Assembly: GCA_026419405.1 (NCBI GenBank)
Contig: JANZZL010000108.1
Span: forward strand, 1-35,109
DNA length: 35,109 nucleotides
From: Paracoccaceae bacterium
GTDB taxonomy: Bacteria; Pseudomonadota; Alphaproteobacteria; Rhodobacterales; Rhodobacteraceae
Reading direction: 5' to 3'
Each line of letters starts with the position of its first letter. Within the stretch, counting starts at the first letter, position 1. The position numbers were made by a program, and so were the translations under genes. Under the pieces are notes generated by a model, which saw only the letters and a list, made by a program, of their open reading frames with translations, was not told the origin of the DNA and did no database searches. Positions 9,245 through 17,206 of the stretch are shown piece by piece.

Positions 9245-9262
9245 GGGCGGCGGCCGCCGCCC
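9245..9262. terminator. perfect 18-base palindrome between convergent genes
   Basis: GGGCGGCGG followed directly by CCGCCGCCC forms an uninterrupted inverted repeat midway in the 49-base gap between the trxA stop and the stop of the convergent phosphotransferase gene. Its position suits a bidirectional terminator. There is no T-run and no natural loop, so a real hairpin would open the central bases. A protein-binding site is the alternative. Confidence 0.4.
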
Positions 9263-9269
9263 TGCCGCG

Positions 9270-10238
9270 TCAGGGCGCGACCGGCGCGGCGAGGTAGCCG
9301 TCGACCGCCGCGCGGATTTCCTCCAGAACCTCGCTTCCCGGCGCGCGAGTCGCCAGCATCGCGTGCAGGAACGTGCCGATGAAGAAGGCCTGCGCGGTGT
9401 CGCGCTCGGCCTCGGGCACCGCGCCGCCCTCGGCGAAGGCGTCGAGATGCGCGACGGGCAGTCCGAGACGCCGCGCGCCGGGCACGCGGGGCGCGCAGTG
9501 GACCGCGCTCCACACCAGGAACTGGGCCGCGTCGCGGGCGATGGCGAAGCGCGCATGGCCCTGCACGTCGTAGCCGGTCATCACGCCCCTGTGCACCGAG
9601 AGGTTGCGCGGCGTGAAGTCGGCATGGGTGGCGGCATGGGTGACCGGCCGGCCGCGGTGGGCGGCGCGCCGCAGCGCCAGAACCTCCTCGAGCGCGGCGA
9701 GCCGCGCGCGGTCGGCGGGTTCGGCCGCAGCCCGGTCCGCCTGCCGGCAGCGGTCGAGCCAGTGGCCCGGGTCGAAGCTCCGCAGCCTGCGCCCGGGGGC
9801 GGTGTAGGCCGCCAGCCACTCCGACGCCTGCCGGATCAGCCGCCGCTGTCCGCCGGGGCCCGAGGCCCGCAGCGCATCGACGAGCCGCTTGCCCGGCGCC
9901 TCGCTGAGCAGGACGATCCCCGCGTCCGGATCGGCATAGAGGCAGCGCACGATCCTGAGCGGGCCATCCGACATCGTGGCGGCGACCCGGTCGAGCTCGG
10001 CCTTCGCCCGCAGCACGGTTCCCGCCCCATCGGGGCCCAGGTAGCGCTTCAGGATCGCCCGCCCTCCATCCGGCAGGCGCACGGCGAAGACGTCGCCCCG
10101 CCCGTCGAGCCCGAGCACCTCGAGCACCCGCAGGCCGGCCAGCCGCGGATGGTCCGCAAGGTCGCGCTCGAGCTGGTGGGCCGCCTCGAGGGAAAGCTCC
10201 AGGCGGCTGCGGTTGTAGAGGCTGACGGGCGGGTCCAC
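9270..10238 (-). CDS. phosphotransferase family protein (APH/choline kinase fold), substrate unknown
   Basis: A 322-aa kinase-like protein with the aminoglycoside/choline kinase fold. It shows the ATP-contact lysine in ILKRY (K64), the catalytic loop THADFTPRN (base D207, N212) and the metal-binding DVQG (D224), so it should be an active small-molecule kinase. It is only distantly like the AmgK in this window, and no neighbouring gene points to a substrate. The start is GTG at 10238, the farthest usable codon; a short N-terminal trim is possible. It is divergent from hslV across 127 bases and convergent with trxA. Drug resistance should not be assumed from the fold. Confidence 0.75.
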   Translation of the reverse strand: MDPPVSLYNRSRLELSLEAAHQLERDLADHPRLAGLRVLEVLGLDGRGDVFAVRLPDGGRAILKRYLGPDGAGTVLRAKAELDRVAATMSDGPLRIVRCLYADPDAGIVLLSEAPGKRLVDALRASGPGGQRRLIRQASEWLAAYTAPGRRLRSFDPGHWLDRCRQADRAAAEPADRARLAALEEVLALRRAAHRGRPVTHAATHADFTPRNLSVHRGVMTGYDVQGHARFAIARDAAQFLVWSAVHCAPRVPGARRLGLPVAHLDAFAEGGAVPEAERDTAQAFFIGTFLHAMLATRAPGSEVLEEIRAAVDGYLAAPVAP

Positions 10239-10307
10239 GCGCAGGCGCCTCCGGGGCCGGTCCGGGCACAGCTAAGGGCCGCGGCCGCCGACATGCAAGG
10301 CCGGCCG

Positions 10308-10336
10308 TTGCAGCGCCCGCGGGCGCCATCCATATA
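10308..10336 (+). promoter_or_regulatory. candidate heat-shock-type promoter of hslV
   Basis: TTGCAG (10308-10313), a 17-base spacer and CATATA (10331-10336) precede hslV. The words GTTGC and CCATATAG resemble the boxes seen in some alphaproteobacterial RpoH promoters, which would fit the heat-shock role of HslUV. The spacer holds a perfect 14-base palindrome, GCGCCCGCGGGCGC (10313-10326), which could bind a regulator. This is pattern matching only. Confidence 0.35.
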
Positions 10337-10354
10337 GGGCGGGGCGCGAAGGGC

Positions 10355-10358
10355 GGAG
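10355..10358 (+). promoter_or_regulatory. ribosome binding site that decides the hslV start
   Basis: GGAG at 10355-10358 lies seven bases before ATG 10366 but only one base before the in-frame GTG at 10360. This spacing favours ATG 10366 as the hslV start. Confidence 0.6.
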
Positions 10359-10365
10359 CGTGGGC

Positions 10366-10923
10366 ATGGCCGACGAGAGTTTCCCGGGCTGGCACGGCAC
10401 GACGATCCTCGCCGTGCGCAAGGGCGGCGAGGTCGTGGTGGCGGGCGACGGGCAGGTCAGCCTCGGCCAGACCGTGATCAAGGGCACGGCCCGCAAGGTC
10501 CGCCGGCTCTCGCCCGGCGGGCACGAGGTGGTGGCGGGATTCGCCGGCTCGACCGCCGATGCCTTCACGCTGCTCGAGCGGCTCGAGAAGAAGCTCGAGG
10601 CCGCGCCGGGCCAGCTCCAGCGGGCGGCGGTCGAACTCGCCAAGGACTGGCGGACCGACCGCTACCTCCAGAAGCTCGAGGCCTTCCTGATCGTCACCGA
10701 CGGGGCCGAGCTCTACGTCATCACCGGTGCGGGCGACGTGCTCGAGCCCGAGCATGGCATCGCCGCGATCGGCTCGGGCGGCATGTACGCGCTGGCCGCC
10801 GCGCGGGCGCTGATCGACGGGCCGCTGACCGCCGAGGAGATCGCCCGGCGGGCGATGGCGATCGCCGCCGAGATCTGCGTCTACACCAACGGCAACCTGA
10901 CCGTGGAGAAGATCGCGCCGTGA
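10366..10923 (+). CDS. hslV: ATP-dependent protease peptidase subunit HslV (ClpQ)
   Basis: HslV is the proteasome-like peptidase that forms a double hexamer and, driven by HslU, degrades misfolded and regulatory proteins in the cytoplasm. The 185-aa protein carries GTTILAV near its start: T12 is the expected N-terminal nucleophile after removal of an 11-residue propeptide. It also has the conserved [10 protein letters not shown] and AGSTADA segments, [14 protein letters not shown] and ICVYTNGN. The extra GTG six bases upstream is rejected on ribosome-site spacing. The stop overlaps the next gene (GTGA), which is not hslU but a membrane protein. Confidence 0.96.
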   Translation: MADESFPGWHGTTILAVRKGGEVVVAGDGQVSLGQTVIKGTARKVRRLSPGGHEVVAGFAGSTADAFTLLERLEKKLEAAPGQLQRAAVELAKDWRTDRYLQKLEAFLIVTDGAELYVITGAGDVLEPEHGIAAIGSGGMYALAAARALIDGPLTAEEIARRAMAIAAEICVYTNGNLTVEKIAP

Positions 10924-11990
10924 CCGTCTTGCCCGACGACCTGCGGGCCGCCGTCGCCGCCGGGATCATCACCGAGGCGCAGGCGGCGGGGGTGAAGGCG
11001 CTGGCCGAGGCGCGCGCGGGCCGGCGCGCGGCGGCCGCCGACGACGAACCCTTCGAATTCTTCCGGGGCTTCGCCGAGATCTTCGTCTCGACCGGGCTCG
11101 TGCTGATGATCGCGGGCATCCTCGGCTTCGCGGCGATCGCCGGCGCCTGGTTCGTCCTGCCGCTGGTTCTGGCGGCGACATGCTGGATCCTGGCGCGCTT
11201 TTTCACGCTGGGGAAGCGGATGGTCCTGCCCTCGATCGTGCTGACCGCCGGCTTCGCGCTGGGGGTGCTGGGGGCGACGGGCACGCGTCTGCTCGAGGTC
11301 GGCGACGTGTTCGACGGAATCGCCGGCGACACGGTGGCCGGCGGGCTGATCGGCATGGCCGCGATGGCGGTCTGGTACCGCGTCTTCCGGGTGCCCTTCG
11401 CGATGTTCCCGCTCGGCCTCTTCGGCCTTTCGGCGGTGCTTGCGCTGACCGGGTCGGGCGGCCCGGCGGGCGGCGGCTTCGGCGGTCTGCTCGACCGGCT
11501 GTTCGACCTGCGCAATGCCTCGGGCCTCGCCCCCGGCATGCTCGCCTTCGGGCTCCTCGCCTTCGCGGGGGCGATGTGGTTCGACCTGCGCGACCCCCAT
11601 CGCCTCGGCCGGACCGCGGCCGCGGGCTTCTGGCTGCACCTGCTGGCCGCGCCGGCGCTGGTCAACACGGTCGCGCTCACCTTCCTCAACCTCGGCGGCA
11701 CGGCCGGCTACCTGCTGACGGCGGCGGCCATCGCCGCCATCGCGGCGCTGGCGCTGGTGATCGACCGGCGGTCGTTCCTGACGGCGGGCATGGTCTACCT
11801 CGGCACGGTGCTCGCCTGGGCGATGCGGGCGGGCGGGGCCGAGGTCTCGTGGCCGCTGCTGCTCCTGGTGCTGGGCGCGCTCGTCACCGCGCTCGGCACC
11901 TTCTGGACGCCGCTGCGCGCGGTGCTGATGCGGGCGCTGCCCGACGTCCCGCTGAAGCGGCGCCTGCCGCCCTACCCGGAGGCCCCATGA
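10920..11990 (+). CDS. ten-helix membrane protein lying between hslV and hslU (DUF2157-like)
   Basis: A 356-aa inner-membrane protein with about ten predicted helices (roughly residues 55-75, 77-97, 103-120, 137-153, 158-177, 203-221, 233-256, 263-281, 287-302 and 310-330). A 50-residue soluble N-terminus ([19 protein letters not shown]) resembles the start of DUF2157 proteins. No catalytic motif is recognised. The GTG start overlaps the hslV stop (GTGA) and its own stop overlaps the hslU start (ATGA), so all three genes are translationally coupled. Context suggests co-expression under heat or envelope stress, and possibly a membrane partner of HslUV, but there is no direct evidence for a physical link. 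Confidence 0.75.
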   Translation: MTVLPDDLRAAVAAGIITEAQAAGVKALAEARAGRRAAAADDEPFEFFRGFAEIFVSTGLVLMIAGILGFAAIAGAWFVLPLVLAATCWILARFFTLGKRMVLPSIVLTAGFALGVLGATGTRLLEVGDVFDGIAGDTVAGGLIGMAAMAVWYRVFRVPFAMFPLGLFGLSAVLALTGSGGPAGGGFGGLLDRLFDLRNASGLAPGMLAFGLLAFAGAMWFDLRDPHRLGRTAAAGFWLHLLAAPALVNTVALTFLNLGGTAGYLLTAAAIAAIAALALVIDRRSFLTAGMVYLGTVLAWAMRAGGAEVSWPLLLLVLGALVTALGTFWTPLRAVLMRALPDVPLKRRLPPYPEAP

Positions 11991-13282
11991 CCGACCTGAC
12001 CCCGCGCGAGATCGTCTCGGAACTCGACCGTTTCGTGATCGGCCAGAGGGAGGCCAAGCGCGCCGTGGCGGTCGCGCTCAGGAACCGCTGGCGGCGCAAG
12101 CAGCTTCCCCCCGGCCTGCGGGAGGAGGTCTATCCCAAGAACATCCTGATGATCGGCCCGACGGGGGTGGGCAAGACCGAGATCTCCCGCCGGCTGGCGA
12201 AGCTGGCCAGGGCGCCCTTTCTCAAGGTCGAGGCGACGAAGTTCACCGAGGTGGGCTATGTCGGCCGCGACGTGGACCAGATCATCCGCGATCTCGTCGA
12301 CACTGCGATGATCGAGACGCGGGCGCGGATGCGCGAGGCGGTCAGGGCGCGCGCCCACGAGGCCGCCGAGACGCGGGTGATCGAGGCGCTCGCGGGCGAG
12401 GGCGCGCGGCCGCAGACCCGCGAGATGTTCCGCCAGAAGCTGCGGAGCGGCGAGCTCGACAACATCGAGGTGGAGATCGAGGTCTCGGAAGCCCCCGCCG
12501 CGCCGATGCTCGAGCTTCCCGGCCAGGGCGGCATGGGCATGATGAACCTCGGCGACCTGTTCAAGGCCTTCGGCAGCCGCCGCGTCCGGCGGCGGATGCG
12601 CGTCGCCGACAGCTACGAGGTGCTGATCGCCGAGGAGGCCGACAAGCTGCTCGACGACGAGCAGGTGAAGCAGGCGGCGCTCGAGGCGGTGCAGGAGAAC
12701 GGCATCGTCTTTCTCGACGAGATCGACAAGATCGCCGCCCGGGCCGAGACGCGCGGCGCCGACGTGAGCCGCGAGGGCGTGCAGCGCGACCTCTTGCCGC
12801 TGATCGAGGGGACGACCGTCTCGACCAGGTACGGACCGGTCAAGACCGACCACATCCTGTTCATCGCCTCGGGCGCCTTCCACATCGCCAAGCCTTCGGA
12901 CCTGCTGCCCGAGCTTCAGGGCCGCCTGCCGATCCGCGTCGAGCTCGGCGCGCTGACCGAGGCGGATTTCGTGCGAATCCTCACCGAGACCGACAATGCC
13001 CTCACCCGCCAGTATGCCGCACTGATGGCGACCGAGGGCGTGACGGTGGAGTTCACCGAGGACGGGATCGCCGCCCTGGCGCGCATCGCGGCGGAGGTGA
13101 ACCGCAGCGTCGAGAACATCGGCGCGCGGCGGCTCTACACGGTGATGGAGCGGGTCTTCGAGGAGCTCTCCTTCGCCGCGCCCGACCGCAGCGGCGAGCG
13201 GGTCGTTGTCGATGCCGGCTTCGTCGAGGCGAACCTCGGCGAGCTTTCCCGTTCGGCCGACCTCAGCCGCTACGTGCTCTAG
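11987..13282 (+). CDS. hslU: ATP-dependent protease ATPase subunit HslU (ClpY)
   Basis: HslU is the AAA+ unfoldase that feeds substrates into HslV. The 431-aa protein has Walker A GPTGVGKT (57-64), the pore loop GYVG (90-93), a variable I-domain near residues 110-210, Walker [12 protein letters not shown] and the C-terminal tail ending SRYVL that inserts into HslV to activate it. GGAGG at 11978-11982 precedes ATG 11987 by four bases, and the start overlaps the upstream membrane gene. Its TAG stop shares three bases with the pepT stop on the other strand (CTAG at 13279-13282). Confidence 0.97.
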   Translation: MTDLTPREIVSELDRFVIGQREAKRAVAVALRNRWRRKQLPPGLREEVYPKNILMIGPTGVGKTEISRRLAKLARAPFLKVEATKFTEVGYVGRDVDQIIRDLVDTAMIETRARMREAVRARAHEAAETRVIEALAGEGARPQTREMFRQKLRSGELDNIEVEIEVSEAPAAPMLELPGQGGMGMMNLGDLFKAFGSRRVRRRMRVADSYEVLIAEEADKLLDDEQVKQAALEAVQENGIVFLDEIDKIAARAETRGADVSREGVQRDLLPLIEGTTVSTRYGPVKTDHILFIASGAFHIAKPSDLLPELQGRLPIRVELGALTEADFVRILTETDNALTRQYAALMATEGVTVEFTEDGIAALARIAAEVNRSVENIGARRLYTVMERVFEELSFAAPDRSGERVVVDAGFVEANLGELSRSADLSRYVL

Positions 13283-14535
13283 CCGCCGGCCGCCCCGCCC
13301 GCGCCGGCGGCGCGCGCGACCAGGCGCAGCAGCACGCGCACCGCCGCGCCCATGTCCTGCACGCTGACCCATTCGCGGGGGCCGTGCACCTCCTGCATGC
13401 CGGTGAAAAGGTTCGGGCAGGGGATGCCCAGCTCGGTCAGACGCGAGCCGTCGGTGCCGCCGCGGATCGCGGCCGAGACGGGTTCGATGCCGAGATCGCG
13501 GCAGGCCGCGCGGGCAAGTTCCACCGGCGTCATGTCGGCCTCGAGCCAGTAGCGCATGTTGCGGTACTGCGGGCGGATCTCGCAGGTGATGCGCGCGCGC
13601 GGCTCGGTCGCGGCGACGGCCTCGCAGACCTGCCGGAGAAGCGCGCCCTTGGCCTCGAGCCCCGCGCGCTCGAAGTCGCGCAGGATCAGGCGGATCTCGG
13701 CCGAGGCCGCGGTGCCCCGCATCTCGTAGACGTGCAGGAAGCCCTCGCGGCCCTCGGTCGTCTCGGGCGTCATCGTGGCCTGCGGCAGGGTCTGCACGAT
13801 CCGCGCCGCCAGGTGCAGCGCGTTGACGAGCTTGCCCTTCGCCGTGCCGGGGTGGACCGACACGCCCTCGATGCGCACCACGGCGCCGTCGGCCGAGAAG
13901 CTCTCGAACTCGATCTCGCCCACCGCCCCGCCGTCGAGCGTATAGGCGAAGTCGGCGCCGAGATCGCGTGCGAGCTCTGCGCGCACGCCGCGCCCGATCT
14001 CCTCGTCGCAGGTGAAGGCGAGCCGGAGCCGCGGGCGCGGCAGGGCGGGATCGGCAAGCAGGTGCCGCGCGGCGGTCATCACGATGGCCACTCCCGCCTT
14101 GTCGTCGGCGCCGAGCAGCGTCGTGCCCGAGGCGGTGACGATGTCATGCCCGAGGCGGGTGCCGAGATAGGGCGAATCCTCGGGTGACAGGACGAGGTCG
14201 GGCGCGTCGGGAAAGGCGATCCGCCCGCCCGCATAGTTGCGGTGGACCACGGGCCTCACGCCCGAGGCCGCGAAGGCCGGGGCGGTGTCCACATGCGCCA
14301 GGAGCCCGATCGTCGGCCCCGGCACGGTGCCGGGAACGGTTGCGAGCACCACCGCATAGTCGGTGAGCGTCACATCCGCCGCGCCGATCCCCTCCAGTTC
14401 GGCCGCGAGCAGCCGCAGCAGGTCGAACTGCCGCCCGGTGCTGGGCGTGGCAGGTGAATCCTCGTCGGACTGCGTGTCGATCGCCGCATAGCGGACCAGC
14501 CGCGCCTCGAGCTCGCCGTCGAATTCCGTGCGCAT
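13279..14535 (-). CDS. pepT: peptidase T (tripeptide aminopeptidase)
   Basis: A cytoplasmic M20-family dizinc aminopeptidase that releases N-terminal residues from tripeptides. The 418-aa protein shows the metal and catalytic motifs in order: HVDTA (H81, D83), GADDKAG (D144), TCDEEIGRG (E178, E179), TLDGG (D201), and a late EVHGP histidine segment. ATG 14535 has GGGAGGAG just upstream (14539-14546). The last residues are Ala/Gly-rich (AAGAGGAAGG) and end in a stop that overlaps the hslU stop. It stands alone; trcR lies 67 bases upstream on the same strand. Confidence 0.93.
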   Translation of the reverse strand: MRTEFDGELEARLVRYAAIDTQSDEDSPATPSTGRQFDLLRLLAAELEGIGAADVTLTDYAVVLATVPGTVPGPTIGLLAHVDTAPAFAASGVRPVVHRNYAGGRIAFPDAPDLVLSPEDSPYLGTRLGHDIVTASGTTLLGADDKAGVAIVMTAARHLLADPALPRPRLRLAFTCDEEIGRGVRAELARDLGADFAYTLDGGAVGEIEFESFSADGAVVRIEGVSVHPGTAKGKLVNALHLAARIVQTLPQATMTPETTEGREGFLHVYEMRGTAASAEIRLILRDFERAGLEAKGALLRQVCEAVAATEPRARITCEIRPQYRNMRYWLEADMTPVELARAACRDLGIEPVSAAIRGGTDGSRLTELGIPCPNLFTGMQEVHGPREWVSVQDMGAAVRVLLRLVARAAGAGGAAGG

Positions 14536-14602
14536 CCGCTCCTCCCGCCCCTGCGGCCCGTATCGGCGCCGGAACGGGCGCCGAGGTCAAGCGGCGGCGG
14601 CC

Positions 14603-15376
14603 TCAGCGGCGGCGGCTGCCGCGGTCGTCCTCGTCATCGTCGTCGTGGTCGCCGCCGGCCGGCAGGTTGAAGAAGCTGTCGGCATCGGGCAGGGCCCGGT
14701 GCTCCTTCTCGTCCGCGTCGCCGGTGAGCGAGAAGGTCTCGAGGCCGGCGATGCTCGAGGGAATGCGCGGCTCGGCGGCGGACATCCCGAGCGACTGCGC
14801 CGTCGAGACGAGCTTGCGCCGCTCGTCGTCGGACATCGCCGTGCCCTCGGCGGCCTTCCGGCGGTTCGCCTTCTGCACGGCGGCGTCCAGCTCGGACTGC
14901 CGGCAGAGGCCGAGCGCCACCGGGTCGATGGGCTGGATGTTGGCGATGTTCCAGTGCGTCCGGTCGCGGATCGCCTGGATCGTCGGCTTGGTCGTCCCGA
15001 CCAGCTTGCTGATCTGCCCGTCGGTCAGCTCGGGGTGGAACTTGACGAGCCAGAGGATGGCGGCCGGCCGGTCCTGCCGCTTGGAAAGCGGGGTGTAGCG
15101 CGGGCCGCGCCGCTTCTCCTCGCCCACTGCGGCGGGGTTGAACTTCAGCTTCAGCCGGTATTGCGGATCCTTCTCGCCGCGCTCGATCTCGATGGGGTCG
15201 AGCTGGTTGTTGGCGATCGGGTCGAAACCCTTGACGCCGGCCGCGACATCGCCGTCGGCGATCCCCTGCACCTCGAGCTCGTGCAGCCCGCAGAAGTCGG
15301 CGATCTGCTTGAAGCTCAGCGTGGTGTTGTCAACCAGCCAGACGGCGGTCGCCTTGGCCATCAGGGGCTTGTTCAT
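14603..15376 (-). CDS. trcR: TrcR family (DUF1013) cell-cycle-type transcriptional regulator
   Basis: A 257-aa protein matching the alphaproteobacterial DUF1013 family now called TrcR. An N-terminal region includes TTLSFKQIADFCGLHELEVQ, and a second segment, TDGQISKLVGTTKPTIQAIR, also reads as a helix-turn-helix; both look able to bind DNA. The C-terminus is a strongly acidic run (DHDDDDEDD) ending in arginines, probably disordered. AAGGAG (15384-15389) stands seven bases before ATG 15376, so the longer open frame to 15484 is not used. It is divergent from the RNase T2 gene. Target genes are not known from this sequence. Confidence 0.85.
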   Translation of the reverse strand: MNKPLMAKATAVWLVDNTTLSFKQIADFCGLHELEVQGIADGDVAAGVKGFDPIANNQLDPIEIERGEKDPQYRLKLKFNPAAVGEEKRRGPRYTPLSKRQDRPAAILWLVKFHPELTDGQISKLVGTTKPTIQAIRDRTHWNIANIQPIDPVALGLCRQSELDAAVQKANRRKAAEGTAMSDDERRKLVSTAQSLGMSAAEPRIPSSIAGLETFSLTGDADEKEHRALPDADSFFNLPAGGDHDDDDEDDRGSRRR

Positions 15377-15406
15377 CGGCGTGCTCCTTGACACTGCTTC
15401 TCCGAC

Positions 15407-15420
15407 GCCGGGAACCCGGC
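15407..15420. promoter_or_regulatory. inverted repeat in the trcR / RNase T2 divergent region
   Basis: GCCGGG, two bases, then CCCGGC form a symmetric site 31 bases upstream of trcR in the 130-base divergent region. It could be an operator, perhaps for autoregulation. A TTATAT box at 15471-15476 lies about 30 bases before the RNase T2 start and is a possible -10 element for that gene; I see no good -35 partner. Confidence 0.25.
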
Positions 15421-15506
15421 TCCGGGGCCCTGGGCTTCCCGGGATTCTCCGATGTCGGGGAAATCGCGCGTTATATAGGCGCAAGCGCCGCGGAGGGAAA
15501 GAGACA

Positions 15507-16148
15507 ATGCACCGGCTGGCCCTCGGCCTCGTCGCGCTCGCCCTCGCCGCGTCGCCCGCGGCCGCCGAGGGCGAGCGCGCGGGCGCGTTCGACTACTACA
15601 TTCTCGCCATGTCCTGGTCGCCCGCCTGGTGTGCGGCCGAGGGCGACGACCGCGGGGCGCCGCAATGCGCCGAGGGCGCCGGTCGGGGCTGGGTGCTGCA
15701 CGGGCTCTGGCCCCAGGGCGAGCGGGGCTGGCCGAGCCACTGCCGGACCGAGGCGCGCGACCCCACCCGCGCCGAGACGGCGGCGATGGCCGACATCATG
15801 GGCTCGGCCGGCGCGGCCTGGCACCAGTGGCGCAAGCACGGGCGCTGTTCGGGCCTTGCGCCCGGCGACTACTTCGCCGCCGCCCGCCGGGCCTTCGCGG
15901 CCGTCAACCGCCCCGCACTCTTCGACCGGATGCAGCAGGCCTACCGGCTGCCCGCGCGCGTGGTGGAAGAGGCCTTCCTCGAGGCCAACCCAGGCTGGGC
16001 GCCCGACATGCTGACCATCACCTGCACGGACGGGCGGATCCGGGAGGCGCGCCTGTGCCTGACCCGCGACCTCAGGCCCCGCCGCTGCGGCGCCGATGCG
16101 GTGCGCGACTGCCGGATGCGGGATGCCCTGATGGAGCCGGTGCGGTAG
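15507..16148 (+). CDS. secreted ribonuclease T2 family protein
   Basis: A periplasmic or secreted endoribonuclease of 213 aa. Residues 1-20 form a signal peptide with likely cleavage after AAA. The two catalytic segments are HGLWP (H65) and WRKHGRC (K110, H111), with eight or more cysteines for disulfides. In the second segment the position normally held by a catalytic glutamate (HEWxKHG) reads HQW, with Q107. GGAGGG (15492-15497) precedes ATG 15507 by nine bases. It is divergent from trcR and convergent with hbd, whose stop is 26 bases away. Confidence 0.9.
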   Translation: MHRLALGLVALALAASPAAAEGERAGAFDYYILAMSWSPAWCAAEGDDRGAPQCAEGAGRGWVLHGLWPQGERGWPSHCRTEARDPTRAETAAMADIMGSAGAAWHQWRKHGRCSGLAPGDYFAAARRAFAAVNRPALFDRMQQAYRLPARVVEEAFLEANPGWAPDMLTITCTDGRIREARLCLTRDLRPRRCGADAVRDCRMRDALMEPVR

Positions 16149-16174
16149 CCCGGCTCTCGGCGGGCCGGACCGGC

Positions 16175-17050
16175 TCAGCGCGTGGGAACGGGCGTCTCGC
16201 CGCGGTAGTCGTAGAAGCCGCGCTGCGTCTTGCGGCCGAGCCATCCGGCCTCGACGTACTTCACCAGCAGCGGGCAGGGGCGGTACTTGGTGTCCGCCAG
16301 CCCGTCATGCAGCACGTTCATGATGGCAAGGCAGGTATCCAGCCCGATGAAGTCGGCCAGCTCCAGCGGCCCCATCGGGTGGTTGGTGCCGAGCTTCATC
16401 GCCATGTCGATCGAGGTCACGTTGCCCACGCCCTCGTAGAGCGTGTAGACCGCCTCGTTGATCATCGGCATCAGGATGCGGTTGACGATGAAGGCGGGGA
16501 AGTCCTCGGCGCTGGCCGCCGTCTTCCCGAGCCGCTCCACCACCTTCAGGCAGGCCTCGTAGGTGGCGTCGTCGGTGGCGATGCCCCGGATCAGCTCGAC
16601 GAGCTGCATCACCGGAACCGGGTTCATGAAGTGGAACCCCATGAACTTCTCGGGCCGGTCCGTGCGCGAGGCGAGCCGCGTGATCGAGATCGAGGAGGTG
16701 TTCGAGGTCAGGATCGTGTGCGGCTGCAGATGCGGCACCAGATCCTCGAAGATCGCCTGCTTCACCGTCTCGCGCTCGGTGGCGGCCTCGATGATCAGAT
16801 CGCACTTGCCCAGATCCGCCAGCGTCAGGGTGGTGCGGATGCGCCCCAGCGCGGCGGCCTTGTCCTCGGCCGTGATCTTGCCGCGCGCGATCTGGCGGTC
16901 GAGGTTGCGGTCGATCAGCTCCAGCGCCGTTTTCAGCGCCTGTTCCGAGATGTCGGTCATCAGCACGTCGTAGCCCGCAAGGGCGAACACATGGGCGATG
17001 CCGTTGCCCATCTGGCCCGCCCCGACCACGCCGACCGACCTGATCTCCAT
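16175..17050 (-). CDS. hbd: 3-hydroxybutyryl-CoA dehydrogenase
   Basis: NAD-linked 3-hydroxyacyl-CoA dehydrogenase (291 aa) that interconverts 3-hydroxybutyryl-CoA and acetoacetyl-CoA in butyrate, polyhydroxybutyrate or fatty-acid metabolism. The Rossmann motif GAGQMG is at residues 10-15, the dyad is H140 (GFHFMNPVP) and E152 (LVEL), and the C-terminal domain has NHPMGPLELADFIGLD and the ending GFYDY. Single-domain length fits Hbd rather than the fused FadB. It belongs functionally with etfAB, from which it is separated by an opposite-strand DUF6473 gene, so it must use its own promoter. Confidence 0.95.
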   Translation of the reverse strand: MEIRSVGVVGAGQMGNGIAHVFALAGYDVLMTDISEQALKTALELIDRNLDRQIARGKITAEDKAAALGRIRTTLTLADLGKCDLIIEAATERETVKQAIFEDLVPHLQPHTILTSNTSSISITRLASRTDRPEKFMGFHFMNPVPVMQLVELIRGIATDDATYEACLKVVERLGKTAASAEDFPAFIVNRILMPMINEAVYTLYEGVGNVTSIDMAMKLGTNHPMGPLELADFIGLDTCLAIMNVLHDGLADTKYRPCPLLVKYVEAGWLGRKTQRGFYDYRGETPVPTR

Positions 17051-17077
17051 CGTCCGTCCCTTCCGATGCCGCGCGCG

Positions 17078-17107
17078 ACCATAGGCGGGCGGCGCGGGCG
17101 GGCGCAA
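17078..17107 (-). promoter_or_regulatory. candidate hbd promoter
   Basis: Read on the - strand, TTGCGC (17107-17102), an 18-base spacer and TATGGT (17083-17078) lie about 28 bases before the hbd start. The boxes are imperfect. Further out, CGGGTT (17138-17143) and AACCCG (17155-17160) form an inverted repeat in the same divergent region. Confidence 0.35.
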
Positions 17108-17206
17108 GCCTGCGGGCCGCGCGATCGTTCGAATTGACGGGTTAGCCCTTTGGAAACCCGCAGCCGCGATTCTCCGCTCCGGGTGAAGCGACCAGAGGTG
17201 GGTGAG

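Noticed and set aside
5288-9556. A 1422-codon open frame on the - strand opposite addA and trxA
   Set aside because: It spans several real + strand genes with clear catalytic motifs, and its translation is Arg/Gly/Ala-rich without domains.
15388-15393. TTGACA on the + strand upstream of the RNase T2 gene
   Set aside because: It is a perfect -35 box by sequence but has no -10 box at a workable distance, and its bases partly form the trcR ribosome binding site on the other strand.
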